A stretch of DNA of 64,000 bases from Halichondria panicea (Eukaryota > Porifera > Demospongiae > Suberitida > Halichondriidae): the NCBI RefSeq assembly GCF_963675165.1, contig NC_087384.1, positions 2,130,501 to 2,194,500 on the forward strand, written 5' to 3'. This document shows positions 29,576 through 40,935 of this stretch, one piece after another. Under the pieces are notes generated by a model. It was not told where the DNA came from. It saw only the letters and a list, made by a program, of their open reading frames with translations, and ran no database searches. Both the position numbers and the translations under genes were made by a program. Position 1 is the stretch's first letter; each line of letters starts with the position of its first letter.

Positions 29576-29676
29576 TGAAAATCATCCCATTTGGTCTGGG
29601 GGCGTATCATCTCAGGTGATGTTACCTCCATTTGGCATGCGCAAGAGCTTTTTATGGTGATCGAGCATGCTACATA

Positions 29677-29721
29677 GCCTAGATTCCAGGCCGTTAAATT
29701 AATCGGCCTTTGAATCGAGGC
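29677..29721. mobile_element. 45-bp minimal TA-flanked palindromic element (GCCTCGA family)
   Basis: Starts GCCTAGATTCCAGGCCGTTA and ends TTTGAATCGAGGC, with TA on both sides. Exactly the same length as 6513-6557, at an unrelated locus. Confidence 0.75.
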
Positions 29722-29739
29722 TAACACCTACGTATATAA

Positions 29740-29782
29740 TTATGCCTCGAGGCGTAGCCGCACCAGGGATACGGTAAAGCTG

Positions 29783-29816
<34 letters not shown>

Positions 29817-30010
29817 TGTGTGTCTGTGTGTCTGTTCCAGCTGTAACTGCTCAACGGTTGCAATGCGACGAAAACTAACAGCTTCTATAGGCTTCTAGCC
29901 ACGTTCTCTTGGATTTTGATTCGTGGATTAGCAAACTAAAGCTTCTTTCTCGAGTTATGGCTAGTTTGACTCACATTGAAGGCTGTTGCAGTCTCTTCAG
30001 AATCTTTCAT
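29740..30010 (+). repeat. Dispersed repeat with (TG)n, truncated copy
   Basis: Begins TATGCCTCGAGGCGTAGCCG, then GGTAAAGCTGACTG, (TG)n at about 29787-29815 and CTTCTATAGGCTTCTAGCCA. Same family as 15870-16575. The right part is missing. Confidence 0.6.
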
Positions 30011-30020
30011 AGCATCATCT

Positions 30021-30439
30021 GTGACAGGGCCTAGGAAAACAACCCTTATGGAGCAAACTAATTAATTGTATTTTATTGCTTAATTAAATAAAGCAGTGCT
30101 TAAGCTTCAAATTGATTCTAATATCACTCACTTTGCACCTTCCTACCCCAAAATATTTTCGGGTGAAAGGGGGACAGTATTGACCTACCGTTTTGAGAAA
30201 CTAATGTTCGAAGTTCTATCCGCATACAAGAACAGCATGAAAAAATTCAATGGCTGCCTTGTAACGGCTATACAAAAAAATGTTCGGATAAAAAATTTTT
30301 TTTTTAGTTAGAGGAGATATTGAAGTTACTTCTTATGAAAGAAAACCAAAATCCTAAAATAGCTCTAAATATTTTACTTTGTAGTGTACTGAACATTATT
30401 AGTTTGCTCCATAAGGGTTGTTTTCCTAGGCCCTGTCAC
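30021..30439. mobile_element. 419-bp TIR element, ATCT duplication
   Basis: About 43-bp TIRs beginning GTGACAGGGCCTAGGAAAAC and the complement. ATCT flanks both sides (30017-30020, 30440-30443). Predicted frames inside (for example 30096-30311) show no family resemblance. Confidence 0.75.
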
Positions 30440-30443
30440 ATCT

Positions 30444-31629
30444 GTCTGCACAAACTTTCTATTCAACATATGAGTTAGCCTTGCACTAAAGCGCTAGCTT
30501 TTTGTTAGCTACAAGACTCAGAAAATACCTGTTAAAACAGCTAGCTAGCAGTAGCCATTTGTGAAATTGATCTCTTTGGACACACCCTTTAATTATTCCT
30601 ATGGATGTAATGCGCATGCGCGCTCATTCCCCACATCCAGATCCTCCTGGCAGAATCATATTTTTCTTGAGGGCCTGGTAAGCCACAAAACACTACTATA
30701 GATAACAATATGCATGTACACAAGTCTTTTCTTCTTAAATATTATAATTATACACTGCATGAACTACAGATCCAATTTTCTTCTTTCTTGAGGTCCTGGT
30801 ATTAAAGCCACATAACTCTTTCCTTGGCAATCTGTTGTAGAAATTACAACAATGGGTAAGGAATCGTTATGATGAATTAGATGAAGTTGTATGTGAGCTC
30901 CTCCCTGACAAACAAACTGTAGTCTAGGTAACCGCCTTATCAGTCAAGTAGGCTAAAAATCTGTGTCCTTTGATGTAAGCTTTGATGTCTCTTTGTGCAT
31001 AAAAAAAAAAAAAAAAAAAAAGAAACCTTTGACTAGCTAGGAAGAGTAGCAGCAGTAGTAGTAGCAGTGCAAGCAGGACTAGACTAGATTAAAAAGTTGG
31101 TGGAAAGAATAACTGACCGTTTGGACGTCACCTGGCTGCCAGACTTTCATCTGGACTCTTCCCCCTGAGTAGCTGGCCTTTCTCTAAGCCACAAAACTGA
31201 GCAAGAAGCTGAAGAAGCAGCTAGACAGAGACATGTACCTAGCCTTGAGAATTGGGAGGCGTGGCTCAACTAGTTAGCCCAGCCCAGAGGAATTGTTACC
31301 GTGGGTACTGAACAACCGTAGAAGTAGGGCTACCCCTGGCTTTACTGAATTAACTAGCTGTGTCTGCTGTCTAGTTGGACCAGATTTAGCTAGATAATGG
31401 GGTAGAGAATAGTTGAGCGGTGCTGTGTGTAGCTTGAACTGTACTGGCTGGCAAGAATCTAGTAAGCACCCTATGCACTGATAACTCGTCAGAATGGAGG
31501 GTATGTTCTAGGGATCTGGACAGCTGTACATCCAAAGGAGCCAGGGAGTGCCAATCATCTTCTCCCAGTCTCTGACACGCTAAACAAAAGGAGCTAGAAC
31601 TGGGAGTCCCAGCTAGAATTGCTAGCCGG
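30444..31629. other. Intergenic, nothing recognised
   Basis: Contains an A-tract (31001-31021) and a few palindromic words. No coding frame recognised. The upstream exon or promoter of the minus-strand ankyrin-Death gene could lie here or further right, but no candidate stands out. Confidence 0.4.
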
Positions 31630-31894
31630 TGTCACAGGACACGGCCTCCCCCAGGACAGGAGCTCCGGGGGGGGTTCCGTCCTTAGGATAAATCCTCCCC
31701 CCGGAGTTTCTGTCCTAGGACAAAAGCTCCTACCCCAGGACCAGAGCTCCCCCATTCTGCGGTGCAGGTGAAAGTCAGTCCACAGGTAATCTGAGAGGAC
31801 TAGTCTAGGCTACGAAGTAAACAGCCATAGACAAAGCCTAACTAGATGCAATAGATGCTGTATCTATTATGTTATAGATCTCAATACTCAATAT

Positions 31895-33313
31895 ATCCGA
31901 CTAGAAAAACATTTGCAATGTGAAAAATTGCTAGGATTGGCCAGGGGAACCACAAAAAAGCGTGGGAACAAGAAATCAGACGAGAGCATAACTCCAATCC
32001 GTTACAACGTCAATCACATGTATACTGGTAGTTTTCCCTTGTTTTCCCAGCCAATATGCCACGCAATTTTTACTGGTGGAGTGATGACCAATCCCTATAT
32101 ATATTTATTATACATCCATTTTAGAATGTGGGGCACATAATCATGATGATTTGTGATGAATTGATGTTCCTAATACATGCAGTGTTGAGCACAGGTACAC
32201 ACAGTCCATCCATGCGTAGTAACATGCACGGACCGTACTGGTGACTGCATGGAATGATGTGGTGGATGGAAGCTGATAGGTGGATCTGGAACACAGTCTA
32301 TTATTTAATATACTATGTATTGTACATGTTCATGACGTTGTAACGGATTGGAGTTATGCTCTCGTCTGATTTCTTGTTCCCACGCTTTTTTGTGGTTCCC
32401 CTGGCCAATCCTAGCAATTTTTCACATTGCAAATGTTTTTCTAGTCGGATTCCCTTTCTTTTTCAGTACAGTTTACGTATCATGACATGCATAAGTGGAA
32501 CGTCAAGAGGCAGTACAAGAAGAGAAGACAGGACTAATCAGATATCTTCTCGAATATCTCTGGACTAATAATTATAGTATAATGAGTAATAATTTATTGC
32601 TTGATAATTATGTTGAATTTGCGAATCAGTATTAAATGACAGCCATTTTAAGAGCATGATATCTAGCCAGTGCATATAGCATGCCTGTCAGAGAAAGGGA
32701 GCTAGAGCTGAACAGTGTGAAGAAAAGGAACACCTCAGGCTCTGGAAAAGCACTGCTGCACTGATTTTAGGCGCACGGTTTATTAGCCACGCCTATCTAT
32801 TATTATTGGCCACAACGCAATTGCTGAGTCATTAAAGATGGCGGAATTGTCTAGGTAAGAGAAATAGAGACTGAGAGGTCATCTGCCTCGTGGAAGCAAT
32901 CGCAAATCTGAAGAAGCGCTTTGTAATCCAGGTTGTAGTCATTTGGAAACCCTGTGCAGAATGTCCTGGAGATGGCTGTACTTGGAGTAAATGCTGGGCA
33001 AGAAACTTACTTACTTACTTACTTACTTACTCACTTACTTACTTAGTCAGTCAGACAAAGAGCGGTGAAACGTCGAAATAGTGCAATTTTTAAAATGAAA
33101 ATATTCATTCATTAAAATGTTTATGGATTATGAAATGAAAGATACAAAGAGAGAAAAGGCTAAATAAACTATCTGTTCAGCCAGTTTCTTGATGTGGCCT
33201 TTCCCTGCAGAGATAGAACAGTTTGAACATGAGTCAAAATAATTGAAATATTGCTAAACACAGGCAAACCCACTGCCAATCCTATGTAAAACCTACTGGT
33301 TTTACTAATACAA
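31895..33313 (+). repeat. 1.42-kb dispersed repeat, copy 2 (inside the Ginger-like element)
   Basis: Near-identical to 4361-6303 in reverse complement. Contains the TIR module at 31895-32450 and a (TTAC)n tract at about 33003-33045. Retains the empty site of the 516-bp insertion seen in copy 1. Lies downstream (3') of the PHD exon and may be the transposon's 3' untranslated region or a nested element. Confidence 0.75.
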
Positions 33314-33360
33314 CAATGCAAGAGAAAGAAGTACAATAAATATAACCAAAAGTGCACAAA

Positions 33361-33902
33361 TCATAAAGTGATGCAACCAGAACAAAACCAATTACCTACT
33401 GGTTCTTTGCGAATTTTGGCACAGCGATAGTGATACCACTCACTACATTTGTCACACATGACCATATCCTCAAAAGAGTCCGGTCTCTTGCACATGCAGT
33501 ATATTGTAATGGCAATGGTTTGTGGTGTTGGTCTTTTGGGCATCGCTTTCTTTGTGCGAGGGAACCGTGAGAGTTTGCCCTTCTCAAAGCACTTAATGAG
33601 ATGTGCTCTCATTTTGGCCTCATCAAACACTAGAGAATCCACATTATCGTTCATAGCAGCGTGATATGCAGCAGCAATGCTAAATAGTCCGCAGTTGTTA
33701 GCACCCTCTTGCTGCTGGAGAGCCACCACAGAAATCAACAGCCCATTGCATTGAATTAATGGGCTATACACTTGTGCTATCTGGAGCTCAGTACTTGGGG
33801 AAAGCGTTCCATTGAAGCAGCTGTCGTATAAATACAGTTCACCCTTAAACAGAGAAGTGGCAATCCAGTGCTGTCGTTCTTCAACAAAGAAGATTTGCAC
33901 AG
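33361..33902 (-). CDS. Ulp1-type protease + PHD finger exon of the Ginger-like element
   Basis: This exon is open throughout. It carries catalytic His in RQHWIATS, Asp in LYLYDS and Cys in NNCGLF, the C48 (SUMO/ubiquitin-like protease) order. About 60 residues later a PHD finger spans CMCKRPDS to NWFCSGC, with all eight zinc ligands, and a TGA ends the frame. In a transposon these parts may bind chromatin or modify SUMO on host factors; that is inference. Confidence 0.85.
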
Positions 33903-34339
33903 CTGCACGTGTATACAAGTAAAATTATCATAATTACATAAACGTTGTCTTACCTGGGCCTTGATTATTGGAAACTGGTGGAAATGCCTTTAATTGGGCC
34001 AAGAGAGTATTATAGCAGCCTTCAAACTTAAGGAATTGCATCGATAATAACTGGTGGGCTGCACGCATATGCTTGTCGGAGAGCATACCACCTATTGCAC
34101 TCAACACTTGTTTGTCAAAGAGGTTTAGATCTAGGGTCTTCAGCCACATCGTTCCCTATAATCATATACACAGAAGTCTAAGAATTGTACAAGATATATA
34201 CACAGCTTATACAGAATATTCTACCAAGAAAATAGACATGTTATGATAATTATATATTATTACCTGACTCTTTTGTTTCTTCCTAGGAGGTGACTTGCAA
34301 GGATCTTTTGTGTCAAGAGGACGCTTATCACGCTTATCT

Positions 34340-34565
34340 TGCTTTTGAGAGGGTAGGTCAGGCTTTTGAGAGGGTAGGTCAGGTTTTTGAGAGGGTACAT
34401 CAGGCTTTTGAGAGGGTACATCAGGCTTTTGAGAGGGTAGGTCAGGCTTTTGAAAGGGTGCATCAGGCTTTTGAGAGGGTATATCAGGCTTTTGAGAGGG
34501 TAGGTCAGGCTTTTGAGAGGGTGCATCAGGCTTTTGAGAGGGTAGGTCAGGATTTTGAGAGGGTA
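34340..34565 (-). repeat. 21-bp tandem repeat, about 11 units
   Basis: Units vary around GAGGGTAGGTCAGGCTTTTGA. On the minus strand one frame reads PD-x-PSQK repeats that run into the basic tail; another reads YPLKSL repeats. No stop occurs in several frames, so overlapping predicted proteins (both strands) come from the repeat. Confidence 0.9.
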
Positions 34566-35338
34566 TACGTCAGGCATTCGTTTATTCTTAGGAGGTGATT
34601 TGACTGGAGAAGAGTGGTTGTCTTCAGAGCCAGGAAGAGTGTTTTCTTCATCGTTGGTTTCTGTAAAATGTTTTAAGCATAATTATATAGCAAGGAACAC
34701 GACAGAAGGAGGTTATTGCTAGCCACACTTTACCTGGAGAGTAGTATTCCTTTAGCAGTACCCCATTGTAACACTTTTTCAATACTTTGCCACTCCCAGA
34801 CTGCAACTCGTATCTACCCTTGTCAAGGATCTTATGGACAATATATGGACCTTTCCAGGTGCAGTCCATTTTCCCTCCCATTCGATGAGAATTGGCCATG
34901 ACATGATATAGCATAGCATGACACTGCTGCCAACTGGATAACTCTACGACAAAAATGGCAAAAAATAAGCTAAAGTTTGCTATATAAAATAATACCTTCA
35001 AAGAGTTATGCTTGTTGTCATACTGCTGCTTCTGTTTTTGCTGTGCAGCAGCAATGTTCTCCTTGGCATTGAGGTGACAGCGGTCACGAATTTCCATCAA
35101 CCTTCGGAGAATTCCATCCATGTCTTCTCCGTCTTCTTCATTTTCAGTCTCCTCTCCACTCAATTGGTCAGCATCTCCTCTATCTTCTATAGCGTCAACA
35201 CCATCTCGTTGATCCATATCAAAAGTAACAGCTTTCCGCGGGTGGCGATTGAACATTAGGAAAAAGGGTGTGTACTTTGATGACGCCTACAATCAAAAAA
35301 TAATATATGCATGCATGATATAATAATTAAAATTTTAC

Positions 35339-35897
35339 CTGTTTTGATATGCGATAGGCATAAAGAGCAGCAGAGAGATGCTAATCCCAGTCATCAGTAC
35401 TAGAATCGATTACCTTCTTGAGAGTGTTCACTATATAGAGTCTGGTTGAAGCGTTCATCAAGGCCATTTGTTTGTGGGTGATAAGCACTTGATACGCAGT
35501 GCTGTATGTCAGTCAACTGAAAAGGTCGGGTGTTGATTTCGTTGACAAACTCTCTTCCTTGGTCTGATTGAATCACTTTTGGCCACCCATGCCTGCAAAA
35601 TGTGTCAAACAGAAATTTTGCTACACCTTCTGCTGATTTTGATGGGAGTGGGGCAGCCTCAGGCCACTTAGAGAAATAGTCTGAGAGGGTGATAATGTAC
35701 TTGTTTCCAGAGCTTGTTTCAGGTAGAGGTCCTACCAAGTCAATACCAACTCTGTACCAGACCTTTGTCACAGGGATGGGGTGTAGTTCTGCTCTGGGCT
35801 TCTGCAGTTGGTGATTCGTTCGTTGGCATTTGTCGCAGTGCTTGCAGAGCTGTATGACGTCAGCATGTAGGCCTTTCCAGTAGAAATCCTGAGCAAC
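35339..35897 (-). pseudogene. Integrase core exon, disrupted after the catalytic Glu
   Basis: Open from VAQDFYWKGLHADVIQLCKH through the core to ERFNQTL. From about 35440 the frame is lost and a downstream TAG interrupts the continuation, while the rest of the domain (HLSAALYAYRISKQ) is still readable in another frame. The catalytic triad is intact, so inactivation is recent. Confidence 0.8.
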
Positions 35898-36453
35898 CTA
35901 CATGCATGAAACAGATATAATTATACTTTATAAGATATGATGATAAATATACCTTTCCATAGGTCTTGTCTCTCCCAAAATGCATCCCATCCAGTCCATC
36001 GTGGCACATGTTTAGTATCCTGCTTTTCTCCTCTTGCTTCACCACAACTCTTCTCATTCTATGCATGCCAGTGCTGTCCTTCTCAGGCAGGTATAAGCAT
36101 TGTTGCTGCAGAGCATATCTTTGAGCTTTGTCTCTTATACTTCTCTTGTCATTAGTGGAAAGCCCGTCTCTGTATTTCTTCTGGCCAGCATTGCTGGCAG
36201 CAGTCTTGTACAGCAGTATGTCCTCATACTCTTGTTGAGTAGCCATTCTGATTGCTAACAGTCTATACATTTCGCATGCACGCGCACGCTTATTATACGA
36301 CAGGTTTTGACAGGACGACATGTACCCGGATGATATATCCTGGGGGCGGGGATTCTGTCCTAGGACGAAACCACCGGGGGGGGAGGCATTGTCCTAAGAC
36401 CGCAGGCTCCGGGGGAGAAACTGTCGCCCGGAGGTTCTATCCTATGACACCGG

Positions 36454-38300
36454 ATCTAGACTAATAGAATGACATGGAGGCGTGGTGAGGCCGGATCCAC
36501 ACTAATTGATCCACCTAAAGACGCTCCTGTTCCAGATTTCACGAATGGCAAGGAAAGGGTTATATAATACAACAATAGATGCATGTAATAAGTCTTTTCT
36601 TCTCAGTGACTTTATATAGATAAGCTAACTTTATGAAATAATTATGCACTTCCGCTTATAATTAATTGAAAACAAAATCTTCTTCTTTGTTGCTTCCTAG
36701 ATCCTTGAGGTCCTGGTATAAGCAGCCACAAAACACAACAATGATACCATAATTATACAATTGCAAGTCAGTTTTAGACAGATTATTTTATACACTTTTT
36801 CCTCTTCTATACTTTCTCTTCTATACTTTTGAGCGAAAGCAAATCATGGCGAGAGGCATTAGCACAGCGCCAGCTTGAACACTAGTTATACTGCAGTTCA
36901 AAATTTAATACAGATGAAAATGGGCTAGCTTACAATGGTACATACTAGAAAAAGTAAATTTTATTGAATAAAATGTAGTGACATAATTTACAAATTAGTA
37001 GTCTACGTTTAGGAGCATAAAATTAATGACAATATCTTCGATCGGGACAGAACCGCGCACAAAAATATTAGACTCATGGTAGGGTCATTTTGCGGCTATT
37101 ATTTTTAATTTGTCTTATGAATGTTGAATGGAAAGTTAATTTGGGAGTCAGATAGAGATGAGCGTTAATTAAGGCCACTGTTAGTTTCATACTTGCAATT
37201 ACCTCCCTCCTCAGTTTTGCTCACCTGCTCATTTAATTGCTGATGTCAGCCATTATTTGAGGTCAAAGTCCTTTTTTTTACCATGTGCCATATGCAAGTT
37301 GCATTGTGCACCAAAAAGCCAATGCGTAAAAAAAATTAAACTATTTTTATGTTTAGACTCCGTCCTTTTGTGTATTTTCGTTAGTTAAAAAAACAGGATA
37401 TGACGTCATCAAATAATGGGATAATGAGTAATGAAGACCTCCCTCCCTCATCTGGGTTGAGCTAGTATTCTCATCTGAAACAAGTATACAACTAACAGTG
37501 GCCTAATGACTCAAATTAATACCCGTTTATAACATCGTATCTAAGTAACTTAGCTAGTGGGTTATTTTGAGGCACATTCACGGACTGCCCAAACTAGCTA
37601 GTCGCGGATTTTAGAGGTTCAACTGGCCACAGCAGAGATCGAGGTCTTTCAACCTATTTTCGAGATTCAAGGTCAATCCTCGAAAACATTATATAGATAG
37701 TGCATCGAGCATGCATGAATGATTCATTGCCTCAATTTAGGACAAACGTGCAACAGTTCATTAGATTCGAGGTATAAATTATATATATAAGATCTGTCAT
37801 CATTTTAAGCCGCGGCTATTATCTGCCACATCGCTAGTTCGGCCTAGCTGCACTGTCTAAGGGTGACCGAGTCTACTGTTCTCATTCAATTTACATAGCA
37901 GTGCAGTAAGTAATATATAGCGCACAAGAATAATACCCCCCCCCCTGCATGTACATGCAATCATTCTGGTATATTTATAGCTATTAATAATTATGGGATA
38001 TCGAAACATTTCAACAATTTACACAAAACACAACATACACAACCACACATAGTGATAAAGCTGATCTGAGGGTTCTGTTCTGACATCTCTACAGTCCATG
38101 GACCGGAGTGCTGTATTATGTGCACCTCCTCACAGCTCCTATGCATGGAGGCAATAAAGAGTGAGTTATTGGGTAGTACAAAAACTATCAATGACAGGTG
38201 GGTGCAGGGCATACATCTGTTAGGCTATAGACACACTGAGTGTGAGTGGTAGACTATGGGCATAGGACACAAAGTTTGCAATGTAACATTCAAATACCAC
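36454..38300. other. Intergenic; no gene recognised
   Basis: AT-rich sequence with long A/T runs. Only 38044-38086 is recognisable: it matches the presumed last coding exon of the ankyrin-Death gene (MSEQNPQISFI) and runs on into a different frame there. Confidence 0.5.
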
Positions 38301-38304
38301 ACTA

Positions 38305-38713
38305 GCCTCGATCCCAGGCCGATCCGTCTCTAATTGAACGCTAGGTCGCCTCCTCGGCCTGGTATTGATTGTATCTGGGCGTGACCGGAAACTGGTAAGT
38401 ATCAGCTATGTACTGTAAAATCTTCAGTTTATCACAGTTGGCTAAAAATACAGCGATATAATGATATAATAAACTTGCAAAGAATAGACCTATGACACGG
38501 AGTTCTTTGTGATTTACGGAGTAAGTATGCTTACATACACTATTAGTGTTCTATTCTCTCCACCTTGCTCAGGTATTCGCTCTTTTTTAGCGAATACCTG
38601 AGCAACCACAGCAACCACAGCACATGCCCAGATACACGCCCAGATACAATCAATACCAGGCCGAGGAGGCGACCTAGCGTTCAATTAGAGACGGATCGGC
38701 CTGGGATCGAGGC
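38305..38713. mobile_element. GCCTCGA-family MITE, 409 bp
   Basis: Ends GCCTCGATCCCAGGCCGATC and the exact complement, flanked by TA on both sides. TIRs about 75 bp. Inserted next to the Death-domain pseudogene. Confidence 0.85.
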
Positions 38714-38774
38714 TAATACCACACATGATGTACACAATAATATTATTATCTCGAGCTCACCTTCGAGGATCGAG

Positions 38775-39128
38775 GGCAGACATAACTTGTGCAGCAACCG
38801 CCTCTTTCTTCATCTGTCTAACATCTCCAGAAGGGCCCTGAATGTCGCTTGTGAAGGCTTCTTTCTTTTCCAGATTTCAAACACTTGATCATAGCTATAG
38901 GTGGTTATACTGTCAATTTTCTTCAACCGAACGTCAGTTTGCTCGCCAGGGGTTAATTCCAACGCATCGACATAGAGTTCTACATTATCAAAGCAGGCAG
39001 CCAAATATGATACATCTTTTTGTTGGATTTCCCTGTCACCCAGTTGATTTGTGAAATAGTGCATGAGTTGACATTTGCCCAGAAACCGTTGATGAGCTGT
39101 AGCTAGCTATTCACTGGTTGAGCACGCG
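38775..39128 (-). pseudogene. Broken copy of the Death-domain exon
   Basis: Reads VSYLAACFDNVELYVDALEL, then TPGEQTDV and FEIWKRKKPSQATFRALLEM, clearly paralogous to 10982-10648. The start has an in-frame stop and the end a frameshift after LLEML. The linker between helices has changed (TTYSYDQV region). Together with the tail relic at 38044-38086 it shows that a 3' segment of the ankyrin-Death gene was duplicated here, then died. Confidence 0.8.
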
Positions 39129-39890
39129 CAGATCCTACACTATGGAATGAAACTTAAAATAACACACTCATGCATATCCCGCTATAATTATGATACAACA
39201 ACAAAACAACCAATACACACACTAGTCGTGACGACAAAGAGCGAGTGAAAGAGGCGTGAAACTATACTCTACTTGACAAGAAGGACGAGTCCACTTTATA
39301 CCTCACATAAATTAAAAATCGTGCGGTCCATTACACGGGACCTAAATATAATTATGAAAGCACCGTGGATGCTGATGCCTCGATAGGGAGGCATAAAATA
39401 TGAAGCTATAAATATTATCGATTTTACATTCAAAAAGTGGTAAATGATCGACCACGATTGTTGCTAAAAAGATGCCAAAACTTTGAAGTAATGGCTACAG
39501 CATGAAACAGCTCAGTGCAGCTTTTTTCTCACTCTTGCAGCTACCAATAGCTATAGCGTTTTGGTGCTACTAAGTAGAGTAGCAACACTCCATGGACAAA
39601 TTTTGCTACGCAACTGTTCTGAAAGGCTACAATGGCATTCCAAGTAAGCCCACATATACAACTCGAGAAAGAAGCATTATTTTGCAAATCCACATCATTA
39701 TGTAATCGCGACTAGAAACTCTTACGTGCACTCACTAAGCAACTGTAACACTCTACTCACACACACAACACACACTTATAGTCTAAGACTACGTACCATA
39801 ATTATACCTCGCTGCTGTTATAATGACACTAACTGAATACGATGAATGCTCCAAAACGTATGGCAATAATTATTATTGTGTTATAATTAT
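39129..39890. other. Degraded duplicated flank and dispersed repeat
   Basis: 39180-39310 is similar to the intron at 11060-11170. 39355-39765 is a minus-strand copy of the CTCAAGGATCAAT dispersed repeat with a short AC tract at its end. No coding frame. Confidence 0.5.
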
Positions 39891-40502
39891 CAGGGGCGTA
39901 GCCACCATTGTTTCCTGGTTGCCCAGAAACCCCCCCCAGGAGCTGCTGAGAAAATTGGGCAGGGCTCCCTATAATTGAAATCATGCAGCCCTGCCCATCT
40001 TTTCACACGTGGCTGCAAATCAATAATCAGAGCAGCACCGTGAAGCGTTTCACTTTGGCTTTGTCTCAGCTAGTTAGTCTCAGCTAGCTAGCTACCTCAA
40101 ACAAAGAAGACCAAGACTTAAGTTCTAGATCTAGTATCAATCCTGAATGCTCCAGTATTCTCAGACTCAGCTCTAAGCACAACTTTATTCAGGAAGTGTA
40201 CAAGTTTAGAACAATCTCAGCCACATGAAACCTCTCAGGTAAATGACATTTAATTGTTGCTCAGCTAGACTAGCAATACACAATTGGCACCTGCATGCCT
40301 AGTATGTTACGTCTATAGCTAGCTAGCTTCTCACAAACATGTAAAAAAGTCATGAACAATAGATAGTCAATAACAGTAGGTGTGCCCCAATCAAGAGGGT
40401 GTGGTACCGGAAGTGGGCGTGGCCACAAAAAATTTCGCGGCGCTATCGCGCCGCTGATTTTTCTGCAGAAACCCCTGTCTCAAAAGTCTGGCTACGCCCC
40501 TG
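39891..40502. mobile_element. 612-bp TIR element (CAGGGGCGTAGCCA ends)
   Basis: CAGGGGCGTAGCCA at the left and TGGCTACGCCCCTG at the right. Such termini are common in hAT-like MITEs. No clean 8-bp duplication is seen (ATAATTAT versus ATTATGAT). Frames inside are products of the inverted ends. Confidence 0.65.
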
Positions 40503-40935
40503 ATTATGATGGATTGGCCGGTAGCTATAAAGAGGGCGTGAGTGACAACATTCCCTGGCAAGCTCACAAATGATAATATTTGGGCAGCTGACCAATTTTG
40601 TAACAAGAAGACATTCTACATCTTAAAAGTACAACACAGACGTCTAGTTAAACAATGAAAGTTTGAGGAATGTGCGAGTTTGGCAATGAATACAAATGTT
40701 TATTGCAGCTCAATAGACAGTTATAAGCATGCAGTGCAAACTTGACGGCTGTATGTACAAGTGTGAGTATAGACAACAGTGTTGCTGGTGTGCATCATTA
40801 ACTAGATACAGTGTGTTTTACTACGACATTGACAGCTTTAAAGACTAAAAAAAAAAGTTGAAGTTAATAACTAGTCGAAGCGATTATCAAATCAAGAGTT
40901 AATAGCTACGCAGATCAGTTAGCATTGTATACAAA

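Larger units (their letters stand above)
33361..36321 (-). pseudogene. Ginger-like transposase: H2C2 zinc finger - DDE integrase - GPY/F - Ulp1 protease - PHD finger (frameshifted)
   Basis: Seven exons by splice borders: 36321 (or Met at 36246)-35953, 35897-35339, 35286-34996, 34943-34734, 34660-34264, 34155-33954 and 33902-33361. Exons 1-2 give the H2C2 finger (CHDGLDGMHFGRDKTYG; CKHCDKC) and the core with D (GIDLVGP), D (SDQGREF) and E (LDERFNQ), DD35E spacing. Exon 4 has the GPY motif (WKGPYIV). Exon 5 has a tandem-repeat tail and a basic NLS-like PPRKKQK. Exons 6-7 give an Ulp1/C48-type cysteine protease (HWIAT, LYLYDS, NNCGLFS) and a complete C4HC3 PHD finger. Breaks: a frameshift and a stop after the catalytic Glu in exon 2 (35340-35440), and a frame change at about 34563-34571. 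Confidence 0.82.
31630..36449 (-). mobile_element. Ginger-like DNA transposon, 4.82 kb, with CCGG target duplication
   Basis: Terminal inverted repeats start TGTCACAGGACACGGCCTCC on the left and, inverted, TGTCATAGGATAGAACCTCC on the right. CCGG flanks both ends (31626-31629, 36450-36453). G/C-rich subterminal blocks with repeated GTCCTAGGACA words occur at both ends. The internal minus-strand gene encodes a Gypsy-type integrase without RT or RNase H, plus Ulp1 and PHD domains. Integrase-only TIR elements of this kind are Ginger transposons. The gene is broken, so this copy is probably immobile on its own. Confidence 0.8.

Noticed and set aside
34290-34598. Plus-strand protein of QAFERVGQ/QAFERVHQ repeats
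   Set aside because: Antisense reading of the 21-bp repeat in the Ginger-like gene; any 21-bp repeat without stops gives this.
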